From an uncultured Ruminococcus sp. (lineage in GTDB: Bacteria; Bacillota; Clostridia; Oscillospirales; Ruminococcaceae), in the NCBI GenBank assembly GCA_945876405.1, contig CAMCOJ010000163.1:1-5512 (forward strand): a DNA stretch of 5,512 nt, in the 5' to 3' direction. Made by a program: the position numbers and the translations under genes. Position 1 is the first letter of the stretch; each line of letters opens with the position of its first letter. Shown here piece by piece: positions 1 through 5,512 of this stretch. The notes under the pieces were generated by a model, which was not told where the DNA came from, searched no databases, and saw nothing but the letters and a program-made list of their open reading frames with translations.

Positions 1-270
1 ATCCAGCAGTTCCTGTGTCAAATATAAATCGGCATTATCAAAAATTATTATTTTTTTTCCATCACATCCCGATATTAATTCCCTGATTCCAAAACGTAAA
101 CTGTCAGAATTATAGTATTGATAATTTATGTCATTTAGCATAAAATAATCTTCTAATACAGTGAACAGAAAAGTCTTGCCTTCGCCGGATAACCCTGAAA
201 ATAAATTTACTTTATTCTCAAATCTAACATCAAAATCTATTCCATTAAAAGTCCTGATTAACTCAAACAT
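1..270 (-). CDS. P-loop ATPase, N-terminal fragment (runs off left edge)
   Basis: Reading the minus strand from the ATG at 268-270 gives 90 open codons up to the window edge, so only the N-terminus is present. A clear Walker A motif, GLSGEGKT, occupies residues 26-33, preceded by short strands typical of AAA/ABC-like ATPases (NKVNLFSG). A Walker B-like strand, KIIIFDNAD, lies at residues 73-81. These show ATP binding and probably hydrolysis; substrate and role cannot be told from this fragment. The start codon overlaps the stop of the upstream DUF4869-like gene as TGATG, and AGAGGA sits 9 bases upstream, so translation is probably coupled. The sequence is AT-rich (28% GC in the first 60 bases). 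The short distance between the Walker motifs (about 40 residues) suggests a compact P-loop protein, not an ABC transporter subunit. I do not recognise the specific family. Confidence 0.8.
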   Translation of the reverse strand, partial: MFELIRTFNGIDFDVRFENKVNLFSGLSGEGKTFLFTVLEDYFMLNDINYQYYNSDSLRFGIRELISGCDGKKIIIFDNADLYLTQELLD

Positions 271-722
271 CAATCCCGTTCCTCTCTTTCAACCGCATAT
301 AGAAATTTATAAAAATCAGTGTAGTGAGTTCCTTTATACGTTATATCACAATCCGGGTCACCTTTGTATGCCAGAACAGGCAGTTCCCACAAAACATATC
401 CAGTCCTGATTTTCGGAATAAATTCAAGTGCATTATCTCCACACTCCACAATATTAAAACATATACCCGGATGTTCTATGACATTAAGAAGCACTTTTGT
501 TCCAGTACTCAGCATACTCTTATTTAAAGCGCCCAATTCCTGTGTTCTCCCGATAAAAGTCAGGCTGGAATTATACTTAGCCTTATCGACTTTCATAAGT
601 ATATCCGCTGCTAACTCAGTATTTTTGATTGAAGTCTCTGCATTAAAAAACAAGTCATTATTCGTAACTAACTTAATATTATCCGGAATATCAGACTTGT
701 TTCTATATATATTTAAACTCAT
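270..722 (-). CDS. DUF4869-like protein of unknown function
   Basis: This 150-residue soluble protein has no signal peptide, membrane segment or recognisable catalytic motif. A central block that looks conserved runs from about residue 71 to 103 (LSTGTK, then CFNIVECGDNALE), followed by GYVLWELPVLAY at 108-119 and a charged C-terminus. The LSTGTK/ECGDNALE/VLWELP pattern and the size recall DUF4869, a family of about 150 residues found mainly in Clostridia; that assignment comes from memory, not a search. The start at 722 is chosen because GGAAGGAA lies 5 bases upstream. An ATG at 737 and a TTG at 740 would also be in frame, but they would place that ribosome binding site inside the gene. It is the first gene of an operon with the P-loop ATPase, whose ATG overlaps its TGA stop. 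The pairing suggests the two products work together, but the job is unknown. Confidence 0.72.
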   Translation of the reverse strand: MSLNIYRNKSDIPDNIKLVTNNDLFFNAETSIKNTELAADILMKVDKAKYNSSLTFIGRTQELGALNKSMLSTGTKVLLNVIEHPGICFNIVECGDNALEFIPKIRTGYVLWELPVLAYKGDPDCDITYKGTHYTDFYKFLYAVEREERD

Positions 723-727
723 AATTA

Positions 728-735
728 TTCCTTCC
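728..735 (-). promoter_or_regulatory. Ribosome binding site of the DUF4869-like gene
   Basis: The minus strand reads GGAAGGAA followed by 5 bases and ATG (720-722). It decides the start at 722 over the in-frame ATG at 737, which has only weak upstream purines. Confidence 0.7.
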
Positions 736-768
736 ATCAATCTTTATTTCCGAATGTTCAATATTTTT

Positions 769-797
769 ATTATATCACATACAAATATATTTAACAA
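769..797 (-). promoter_or_regulatory. SigA-type promoter of the DUF4869-like/ATPase operon
   Basis: On the minus strand a perfect -10 box TATAAT (769-774) is preceded by TGTGA, an extended -10 of the TRTGn type. A -35 box TTGTTA (792-797, 4 of 6 consensus bases) lies 17 bases further up. The predicted transcript starts near 762, giving a leader of about 40 bases with the ribosome binding site at its end. No operator-like palindrome stands out. Confidence 0.72.
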
Positions 798-861
798 TAT
801 TTTTATTTTATTGCCTTTCACATCTGTTCCCTGCAGCCACTCCGTGCATATAAGTTAATGT

Positions 862-895
862 AAAAAAACGGCAGAACCTCAGATCCTGCCGTTTT
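862..895 (-). terminator. Rho-independent terminator after the LTA synthase gene
   Basis: A 10-bp perfect stem, AAAACGGCAG at 865-874 pairing with CTGCCGTTTT at 886-895, encloses an 11-base loop. Read on the minus strand it ends in a run of seven T (complement of 862-868), and it begins 12 bases past the stop codon at 908-910. The four A on the other arm give a weaker T run on the plus strand, so some bidirectional activity is possible, but no plus-strand gene precedes it. It isolates the LTA synthase gene from the downstream operon. Confidence 0.92.
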
Positions 896-907
896 GATAT
901 ATTCAAT

Positions 908-2710
908 TTAACCTGAAATATTCTCGCCGATTACTCTGTCGTATGTAAGAACATCAAGTTCGCTGTCATTTGCTATACTTGAATCATACTGTGTTGAATA
1001 AACCGGAAGGCTCTTCATCTTGTCTGTCATTGCATTTACAAATGTGTCCTTCGGAGCTCCTATTGTATCGAGAATTACATACGGAACATAAAACGCTGAG
1101 AACTTTTCTTTCGGAAGGTCTGAAAAATCTTCTCCGTAGTTGCTCCAGATGAAGTAGTTCTGTTCAAATACCCTTCCGCATGTTGAACTGTTGATTCCGA
1201 GCTGTTCGTAAACATTGTCCGAATCGTTTTTGAATGAAGGAAAATGGTCACCAACCATAAATACAAGTGTAGGCTCGTCAAGTTCCTTAAGGTGTGCCGT
1301 AAATGCCTCAAGTGCATCGGATGTAACCTTTATGTTCGACAGATAGTTGTCAAGTTCGTTTGATGAAGGTCCGTCTGTGTACGGCTGATGATTCTGCATG
1401 GTTGTTGTATGAACGTAAAGCGGTTCATCACTTTCATCTATAAGCTTTTCTATCTGGTCAAATACTGTTTTGTCCTTTATATATGAGCCTTTGTATTCAA
1501 CAGGAACAGTAAAGTCATCCTCAAATATCATCTGGTCAAATCCAAATGTTCCGTAAACACGCTTTCTGCTGTAGAATGAACTAAGGAAAGGGTGAACATA
1601 TGCCGTGTTGTAGCCGAGAGACTTGTAGTAACGTGCCATTGAAGGCTGGTCTCTCTCTGCAAGCATTCTCTGCGGCATATTCGGGTCGTTGAGTGACTTG
1701 ACCGGAAGGCCGAAAAGAAGTTCAAACTCAGTTCTTACTGTAAAACTTGCAAATGTAGGTACGATAAGCTGACCGCGGTATCCTTCGGCTGCGATTTTGT
1801 CAAATCCCTTATAGTATTCGTCACTTACATTGAGTTCATCAAACGCTCTGAAGTCTGCAAGAGCTTCTGACATAACCACGATAACATTCGGCTTTTTAAA
1901 GTCTGCACTTTCTTCCGCTTCTTCCACATCAACATATTCGTCACCGAGATAGTTTTCAATAGCTTCCTCGCCGTAATTTTCCGGAATTTCAAGCTTGTTG
2001 GCAAGGTTTTCACTTGCTGTCTGCATAAAAAATGCAAGGAAACTGTTATTTTCAAATTTTTCATTCAGAATAAATACGTTGTCAGCTGCTGTGGTATCAA
2101 CCTTGAAGAAGGAGTATACAGGACTTGAAAATGCGGAAATAAAGAACATAGAGAATACTGAAGCTGCACAGGCAATTCCCGGAGCTATGCTCTTCTTTAT
2201 GCTTGCCTTTATCTTAGGATTGAACCAGAAAGCCGCTCCTATGTATGCAAGCACGATAAGTGTGTAAATAACAAGACGAGGTGTTATCTTTATATATGCA
2301 AATGAAGTCAGACTCTTTACACTTTTTATAAGCTTCATATCTGTCATGATAAGGTGATTTCCGTTTGTTCCGAACTTGAAAAGTTCAGTTACTGAAAGCA
2401 TAAAGTAAACTATGCTCTGTATGGCAACAGCTCTCCATACCTTTCTGAAAAGAAGACACAAAGCCGCAAAAATAGCTGAGGCAACAATGATATCAAAAAC
2501 AAAAACCATCGGCTTGTTTGCAATAAACATAACAAGTCTGCTCGGGTATTTGCCCTGATTAAGTTCTGCCATCATTACTATGAATACAGGGAACAGTAAT
2601 GTAAGGAAAAAACATGTCATTGTATATTTTCTGCTGTTTTTATCCCTTATTTCATTTGTGTTTCTGATGAACTCTGTAAATTTAAGATATGCTCTTCTTA
2701 GTGATGTCAT
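908..2710 (-). CDS. Lipoteichoic acid synthase family protein (phosphoglycerol transferase)
   Basis: This 600-residue membrane enzyme has LtaS architecture. About five hydrophobic segments come first (near 32-50, 67-88, 95-110, 145-163 and 176-194), then an acidic linker (about 246-272), then an extracellular sulfatase-fold domain starting at PNVIVVMSEAL. Family members transfer glycerol-phosphate from phosphatidylglycerol onto a growing polymer outside the membrane. Visible active-site candidates are Glu282 (metal ligand in MSEAL), Thr324 in FTVRTEF (expected nucleophile), His441 in MQNHQPY, and Asp488-His489 in VGDHFPSF. The segment HPFLSSFYSRKRVYGTFGFD (373-392) is also typical. Length is close to the roughly 600-650 of the family. 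The start at 2710 follows AAGGTGGAG at a good distance. It has its own promoter and terminator, so it is probably monocistronic. Whether it makes true lipoteichoic acid or another glycerol-phosphate-substituted glycan cannot be told; paralogues are common. The residue before the nucleophile is Phe instead of the Gly I expect in relatives. Confidence 0.92.
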   Translation of the reverse strand: MTSLRRAYLKFTEFIRNTNEIRDKNSRKYTMTCFFLTLLFPVFIVMMAELNQGKYPSRLVMFIANKPMVFVFDIIVASAIFAALCLLFRKVWRAVAIQSIVYFMLSVTELFKFGTNGNHLIMTDMKLIKSVKSLTSFAYIKITPRLVIYTLIVLAYIGAAFWFNPKIKASIKKSIAPGIACAASVFSMFFISAFSSPVYSFFKVDTTAADNVFILNEKFENNSFLAFFMQTASENLANKLEIPENYGEEAIENYLGDEYVDVEEAEESADFKKPNVIVVMSEALADFRAFDELNVSDEYYKGFDKIAAEGYRGQLIVPTFASFTVRTEFELLFGLPVKSLNDPNMPQRMLAERDQPSMARYYKSLGYNTAYVHPFLSSFYSRKRVYGTFGFDQMIFEDDFTVPVEYKGSYIKDKTVFDQIEKLIDESDEPLYVHTTTMQNHQPYTDGPSSNELDNYLSNIKVTSDALEAFTAHLKELDEPTLVFMVGDHFPSFKNDSDNVYEQLGINSSTCGRVFEQNYFIWSNYGEDFSDLPKEKFSAFYVPYVILDTIGAPKDTFVNAMTDKMKSLPVYSTQYDSSIANDSELDVLTYDRVIGENISG

Positions 2711-2718
2711 AAATTAGT

Positions 2719-2727
2719 CTCCACCTT
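2719..2727 (-). promoter_or_regulatory. Ribosome binding site of the LTA synthase gene
   Basis: The minus strand reads AAGGTGGAG ending 8 bases before the ATG at 2708-2710, a strong Shine-Dalgarno match that fixes the start. Confidence 0.85.
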
Positions 2728-2789
2728 TTTCCACACATGATTAATATATTTTATGAATCGCAAATCTGCGAAAATCTTTCCGTAAATCA

Positions 2790-2818
2790 AATATATCACA
2801 TTAATTTTAAAAGTTCAA
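2790..2818 (-). promoter_or_regulatory. SigA-type promoter of the LTA synthase gene
   Basis: On the minus strand TTGAAC (2813-2818) lies 17 bases from TATATT (2790-2795), and the -10 is extended by TGTGA directly upstream. Predicted transcription starts near 2783, leaving a leader of about 70 bases. No terminator is visible between the upstream reductase gene (stop at 2885) and this promoter, so some read-through from that gene remains possible. Confidence 0.75.
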
Positions 2819-2884
2819 TAGCCTAATTTATTTTTGTAAATTTCTTTTGTATTGCATAATTTCAAGTTCGGATATTTGTGCAGT

Positions 2885-3604
2885 TTAAATAATCATTCCG
2901 CCGTTTACACCAATAATCTGACCGGTTATATATGAAGAACGTTCAGAGGCAAGGAACAGAATGGTTTCGGCAATATCGTGCGGAGTTCCGCATCGCCCAA
3001 GAGGAATATCTTCTTTTATCTCATTAATTTCCTCTTCAGTGTAGCAGGAAGTCATGTCTGTCATTATCATACCCGGAGCAACACAGTTTACGTTGATACC
3101 ACTTGGCCCGACTTCTTTTGCAAGTGCTTTGGTAAAACCAATAACCGCAGCCTTTGCCGCAGAGTAATGCACCTCGCAGGAGGCTCCGGTCTGTCCCCAC
3201 ATTGAAGAAACGTTTATTATCCTGCCGTATTTTCTCCTCAGCATATGCGGAAGAACCTTTTTCGTGCAGTTAAGTACTCCGAAAACATTTATATCAAATA
3301 TTCTGCGGGAATCCTCATCGGAAACAAGGTCAAAAAGTCCTGTAACGGATATACCGGCATTGTTTACGAGAACGTCTATTTTTCCGAAGCGTTCTGTTAT
3401 CTCACTGATCATCCAGTCAGTTTCCTCCGAAGATGAAACATCTGCCTTAATGGCAAGACCACCTGTCTTTTCAGCAAGTGCAAGGGCTTTTTCCCTGCTG
3501 CTGTTATAGTTTATTATTACCGTATATCCGTTTTCTGCAAATAATTCTGCAGTGGCAGCTCCTATTCCTCTTGAGGCTCCGGTTATAAGTACTGTTTTAA
3601 GCAT
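2885..3604 (-). CDS. ymfI: SDR-family reductase, probable EF-P 5-aminopentanone reductase (YmfI-like)
   Basis: This 239-residue classical short-chain dehydrogenase has the NAD(P)-binding TGASRGIG (8-15), NNAG (81-84), and the catalytic set Asn106, Ser134, Tyr147 and Lys151 (YSAAK), with APG at 176-178 and the C-terminal ITGQIIGVNGG typical of FabG relatives. The stretch around the catalytic site, SSMWGQTGASCEVHYS followed by FTKALAKEVGPSGI, resembles Bacillus YmfI more than fatty-acid FabG. YmfI reduces the 5-aminopentanone adduct on elongation factor P to 5-aminopentanol. That assignment is from remembered family patterns; a FabG-type 3-oxoacyl-ACP reductase is the alternative, and no fatty-acid genes adjoin it. 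The start at 3604 is set by an AAGGAGAG ribosome binding site and by alignment with the Rossmann start. A 41-residue extension to a GTG at 3727 would run across the divergent promoter and into the neighbouring gene. Confidence 0.9.
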   Translation of the reverse strand: MLKTVLITGASRGIGAATAELFAENGYTVIINYNSSREKALALAEKTGGLAIKADVSSSEETDWMISEITERFGKIDVLVNNAGISVTGLFDLVSDEDSRRIFDINVFGVLNCTKKVLPHMLRRKYGRIINVSSMWGQTGASCEVHYSAAKAAVIGFTKALAKEVGPSGINVNCVAPGMIMTDMTSCYTEEEINEIKEDIPLGRCGTPHDIAETILFLASERSSYITGQIIGVNGGMII

Positions 3605-3632
3605 TGAAATAAATCTCTCCTTGTGATACAAT
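3604..3632 (+). promoter_or_regulatory. SigA-type promoter of the ynzC-like gene
   Basis: TTGAAA (3604-3609) and TACAAT (3627-3632) are separated by exactly 17 bases, and the -10 is extended by TGTGA. Each box matches consensus at five of six positions. Transcription should start near 3639, about 34 bases before the ATG. The -35 box overlaps the first base of the divergent reductase start codon. Confidence 0.78.
3615..3622 (-). promoter_or_regulatory. Ribosome binding site of the reductase gene
   Basis: The minus strand carries AAGGAGAG, ending 10 bases before the ATG at 3602-3604. It decides this start and lies inside the spacer of the divergent plus-strand promoter. Confidence 0.85.
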
Positions 3633-3633
3633 A

Positions 3634-3663
3634 ATAGTATCCTTAAAAAATAATGAAAGGCAA
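3634..3663 (-). promoter_or_regulatory. Candidate promoter of the reductase gene
   Basis: On the minus strand TTGCCT (3658-3663) and TACTAT (3634-3639) are 18 bases apart, with no TG extension. The match is moderate. It would start transcription near 3627, only about 23 bases before the start codon. Its -10 lies one base from the -10 of the opposing ynzC-like promoter. Confidence 0.45.
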
Positions 3664-3672
3664 ACAAAAAAT

Positions 3673-3882
3673 ATGACAGATGAAAAGATTCAGCGAATAA
3701 ATGAACTCGCAAGAAAATCAAAAACACCTGAAGGTCTTACTGAATCAGAAAAAGCTGAACAGCTTAAGCTCCGCAATGAATACAGGCAGAGCATAGTCTC
3801 GAACTTAAGCAGCCAGCTTGACCACTGCTCTATTGTAGATGAAAAGGGCAATGTAATCAAAAAAGTCAAAAAGAAGAGTTAA
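3673..3882 (+). CDS. ynzC: DUF896 (UPF0291) family protein, YnzC-like
   Basis: This small, highly charged cytosolic protein of 69 residues is the only plus-strand gene here. The pattern KIQRINELARKSKTPEGLTE, then EKAEQLKLRNEYRQS, then IVDEKGNV matches DUF896/UPF0291, whose known member B. subtilis YnzC is a short helical hairpin. Two helices are expected at about 3-17 and 22-47, followed by a short strand-like tail and a lysine-rich end (KKVKKKS). The molecular function of the family is unknown; in B. subtilis the gene sits beside the SOS gene yneA, but I see no LexA-like box here. GAAAGG (3655-3660) lies 12 bases before the ATG, a slightly long spacing. It is transcribed divergently from the reductase gene, and its last 17 bases overlap the 3' end of the convergent cytidine deaminase gene. 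Confidence 0.9.
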   Translation: MTDEKIQRINELARKSKTPEGLTESEKAEQLKLRNEYRQSIVSNLSSQLDHCSIVDEKGNVIKKVKKKS

Positions 3883-4267
3883 AAATATTCGGCATAAGAT
3901 CAGAAAGGCAGAATACCTTCGGCTCACCGTTTTCCGCAAGAATAATCTTAAACCCGGGGTCACAGAATTCAGTCATTACCTGCAGACACGCCCCGCACGG
4001 AAAACATTTTTCAGAAAGACAGTCACCGGACTTTACAGCACCGACAACTGCGATTGCTGTAAAGTCCGTTTTTCCTTCTGAAACAGCTTTGAATATTGCA
4101 GTTCTCTCAGCACAGTTTGTAAGAGAATATGAAAGGTTTTCGATATTGCACCCTGTAAATATTTCACCGTCACTGCAGAGCAAAGCTGCACCCACCGCAA
4201 ATCCTGAGTATCTGCAGTAAGATTTTTCCCTTGCCTTTGCAGCTTCATCAAGTAAATTTTTATACAT
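3866..4267 (-). CDS. cdd: Cytidine deaminase
   Basis: This 133-residue protein is a complete homotetrameric-type cytidine deaminase, which converts cytidine and deoxycytidine to uridine and deoxyuridine in pyrimidine salvage. The zinc site is plain: Cys52-Ala-Glu54 (NCAERTAIFKA), with Glu54 the proton shuttle, and Cys91/Cys94 in PCGACLQVMTEF. The nucleoside-binding segment FAVGAALL (23-30) and Asn41/Glu43 in GCNIENLSY are also present, and the C-terminal DLMPNIF fits the family. Length equals the usual 130-136. The start at 4267 is supported by family length and AAGGA 10 bases upstream; a GTG 16 codons further up (4315) has GGAG only 3 bases away and would add a tail foreign to the family. 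The stop lies inside the convergent ynzC-like gene, and no terminator is visible after it. Three extra cysteines (83, 88, 102) lie near the zinc site. Confidence 0.95.
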   Translation of the reverse strand: MYKNLLDEAAKAREKSYCRYSGFAVGAALLCSDGEIFTGCNIENLSYSLTNCAERTAIFKAVSEGKTDFTAIAVVGAVKSGDCLSEKCFPCGACLQVMTEFCDPGFKIILAENGEPKVFCLSDLMPNIFNSSF

Positions 4268-4277
4268 AATTATCCCG

Positions 4278-4282
4278 TCCTT
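4278..4282 (-). promoter_or_regulatory. Ribosome binding site of the cytidine deaminase gene
   Basis: The minus strand has AAGGA, 10 bases before the ATG at 4265-4267. It favours this start over the upstream GTG at 4315. Confidence 0.6.
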
Positions 4283-4339
4283 TTTCTTTATTGCCCGCAC
4301 ATCCGCTAACTTCACCTGCTCCGTGCGTACATTAAACTT

Positions 4340-4368
4340 ATTATATCATTCTGTGCCGTTTAAGGCAA
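4340..4368 (-). promoter_or_regulatory. SigA-type promoter of the cytidine deaminase gene
   Basis: On the minus strand TTGCCT (4363-4368) and a perfect TATAAT (4340-4345) are 17 bases apart, with a TGA extension before the -10. Transcription should start near 4333, leaving a leader of about 65 bases. The promoter sits in the 114 bases between the transporter stop and the deaminase start, so the deaminase need not be co-transcribed with the transporter. Confidence 0.72.
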
Positions 4369-4381
4369 GTAAGAATATGCA

Positions 4382-5469
4382 TCATTGCGAACTGCATACA
4401 GCCCTGTATCCTCCTTTCCTCATAAAGTAAAATAAAAAAGCTGAAGTCACTGCTTCCGACGCAGCGTATGCAAGCCATACCCCGTTTATGCCAAATGCAG
4501 CTGAAAGCAGAAATGCAAACAGTAAGATCAAAACGAATCCCCGTAGCAGCGATACCGTAAATGCAGCTTTGATATTTTCAACAGCACTGAAAAAACTGCT
4601 GCCTGCTATATTGATTCCGGAAAACAAAATGCCGGTAAAGTACAGTCTTATTCCGGTCACAGAATATGACTGAAGCAGCTTATCGTGTTCCGGATTGAAT
4701 ACTGACGATATCCCCTCTGCAAACACAGCAAGAACTGTATACAGAACTGCACCTACTGTAAATGCCGTAACAAGAGACAATTTACGAAGCACATCGGTTT
4801 CACCGGTCTTCTTCTCCCCGAAACTCCGGCTTATAAGCGGCTGGCTTCCCTGGGCAATGCCGTTGAAGAATGCAACTGCAACAAGAGCAGCGTTTGCAAT
4901 AATTCCATAAGCTGCAACACCTGTATTTCCCGCCAGATTCAATATCAGAAAATTAAAGGTCATCGTTATTACACCTGATGATATCTCAGCCACAAATGCG
5001 GAAAATCCAACCTGACATGAGGCTGCCAGTTTTTTCAGTGAGGGAATACACGGCTTTATATGAATACTGCTCTTCCCTGAAAAAATATGTGTGGAACAGA
5101 TTAATATTCCCACAGCCGGCGATAATCCCGTTGCAAGTGCCGCACCACTCATTCCCATTTTCAGCGGAAACATGAGGACATAGTCGAGTATAATATTGAA
5201 TATGCTGCTGACAAGTGTCGCAGCCATTGCTGTATTTGGTGCATTGTCATTTCTAACAAATGCATTTACAGTATAATTAACCGTAAAAAGCGGAGAACAG
5301 GCCATAAATATCCTGGTATAGTCCCTCCCCGTCTCCACTATTTCGCTGTCTGCTCCAAGAAGCCCGAGAAGCTGTTCCGGAAACAATATACCTATTATTG
5401 AAAATACCAGACCGGCAAATACAGCAAAGAACAGTGAATTGAAAATATAATTATCTGCATCCTTAAAAT
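4382..5469 (-). CDS. MATE-family efflux transporter, N-terminus missing
   Basis: The frame is open from the last genomic base to a TGA at 4382-4384, giving 361 visible residues; MATE proteins usually have about 450, so roughly 85-90 N-terminal residues (about two membrane helices) are missing. Family members export cationic drugs and metabolites using Na+ or H+ gradients across the inner membrane. Counting from the first visible codon, typical landmarks are FPEQLLGLLGAD (29-40), NAFVRNDNAPN (68-78), NIILDY (91-96) followed by GMSGAALATG, then in the second half GVAAYGI (183-189) and QGSQPLISRSFGEKK (206-220), resembling MepA/NorM-like members. About ten hydrophobic helices remain, with the two-fold repeat evident. 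The TTG at 5384-5386 is not the start, because the 27 codons before it continue the family pattern. The break is an artefact of the contig end, next to sequencing adapter. Local GC is high (60% in 4801-4860). Substrate cannot be predicted. Confidence 0.92.
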
Positions 5470-5512
5470 CTGTCTCTTATACACATCTGACGCTGCCGAC
5501 GATACTCCTTGT
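5470..5512 (+). other. Illumina Nextera adapter contamination (non-genomic)
   Basis: The final 43 bases are library adapter. Positions 5470-5488 equal the 19-base Tn5 mosaic end CTGTCTCTTATACACATCT, and 5489-5502 equal the read-1 adapter tail GACGCTGCCGACGA. Positions 5503-5510 are TACTCCTT, the reverse complement of the Nextera i5 index AAGGAGTA (N507/S507), and the closing GT begins the flow-cell adapter complement. The order matches a read running off the end of a short library insert. It should be trimmed, and any translation across it ignored. Confidence 0.98.

Noticed and set aside
840..847. CTCCGTGC repeated at 4319-4326, upstream of two promoter-linked genes
   Set aside because: An 8-base match placed differently relative to each promoter is within chance for a window of this size.
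364..858. 164-codon plus-strand reading frame
   Set aside because: It lies antisense to the DUF4869-like gene, runs through that gene's promoter, lacks a good ribosome binding site and has no recognisable protein pattern.
2758..2771. Small inverted repeat (TCGCA/TGCGA) in the LTA synthase leader, possible regulatory hairpin
   Set aside because: The stem is only 5 bp with a 4-base loop and no T run or conserved riboswitch pattern; it can arise by chance.
3605..3727. Hydrophobic 41-residue N-terminal extension of the reductase, looking like a membrane anchor
   Set aside because: It would start at a GTG inside the ynzC-like gene and run across the divergent promoter; the AAGGAGAG site and the Rossmann-fold start both place the real start at 3604.
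4268..4315. GTG start giving a 149-residue cytidine deaminase
   Set aside because: GGAG is only 3 bases from that GTG, and the added 16 residues are not part of the family; the ATG at 4267 gives the usual length.
5384..5386. TTG as the start of the transporter
   Set aside because: The frame stays open upstream to 5469 and the extra 27 codons encode typical MATE sequence, so the gene is simply cut at the contig end.
5470..5488. Tn5 mosaic end suggesting a real transposon terminus
   Set aside because: It is followed directly by the Nextera read-1 tail and an i5 index, which exist only in sequencing libraries, not in natural Tn5.

Overview
The window looks like a piece of a Gram-positive, low-GC Clostridia-type genome, perhaps Ruminococcus-like. 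The pointers are an LtaS-type polyglycerol-phosphate synthase, a DUF896 (YnzC-type) protein, a YmfI-like reductase, strong AGGAG-type ribosome binding sites and SigA-type promoters with an extended -10. The genus is inference; the phylum is well supported. Base composition varies: single 60-base lines counted by eye run from about 28-43% GC in the leftmost two genes to 60% in part of the transporter gene.

Layout, left to right. At 1-722 lies a minus-strand two-gene operon, a DUF4869-like protein followed by a P-loop ATPase that overlaps it by one base (TGATG) and runs off the left edge. At 723-907 are that operon's promoter and the terminator of the next gene. At 908-2710 (minus) is a complete lipoteichoic-acid-synthase-family enzyme with its own promoter. 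At 2885-3604 (minus) is a short-chain dehydrogenase resembling the EF-P 5-aminopentanone reductase YmfI. At 3605-3672 is a compact divergent promoter region. At 3673-3882 (plus) is a ynzC-like small gene, whose 3' end overlaps by 17 bp the 3' end of a convergent cytidine deaminase gene (3866-4267, minus). At 4382-5469 (minus) is a MATE-family exporter lacking its N-terminus. No intergenic stretch exceeds 185 bases.

The last 43 bases (5470-5512) are not genomic. They are the Illumina Nextera read-1 transposase adapter in reverse complement, followed by an i5 index (TACTCCTT) and the first two bases of the flow-cell adapter. The genomic sequence therefore ends at 5469, and the transporter's truncation is an assembly-end artefact.

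The genes look like independent housekeeping units (envelope polymer synthesis, translation-factor modification, pyrimidine salvage, efflux), apart from the AT-rich ATPase/DUF4869-like pair, the only part resembling an accessory module. I see no RNA gene, CRISPR array, insertion sequence or clear new system. The least understood item is the ATPase/DUF4869-like pair; the most actionable is the adapter contamination.
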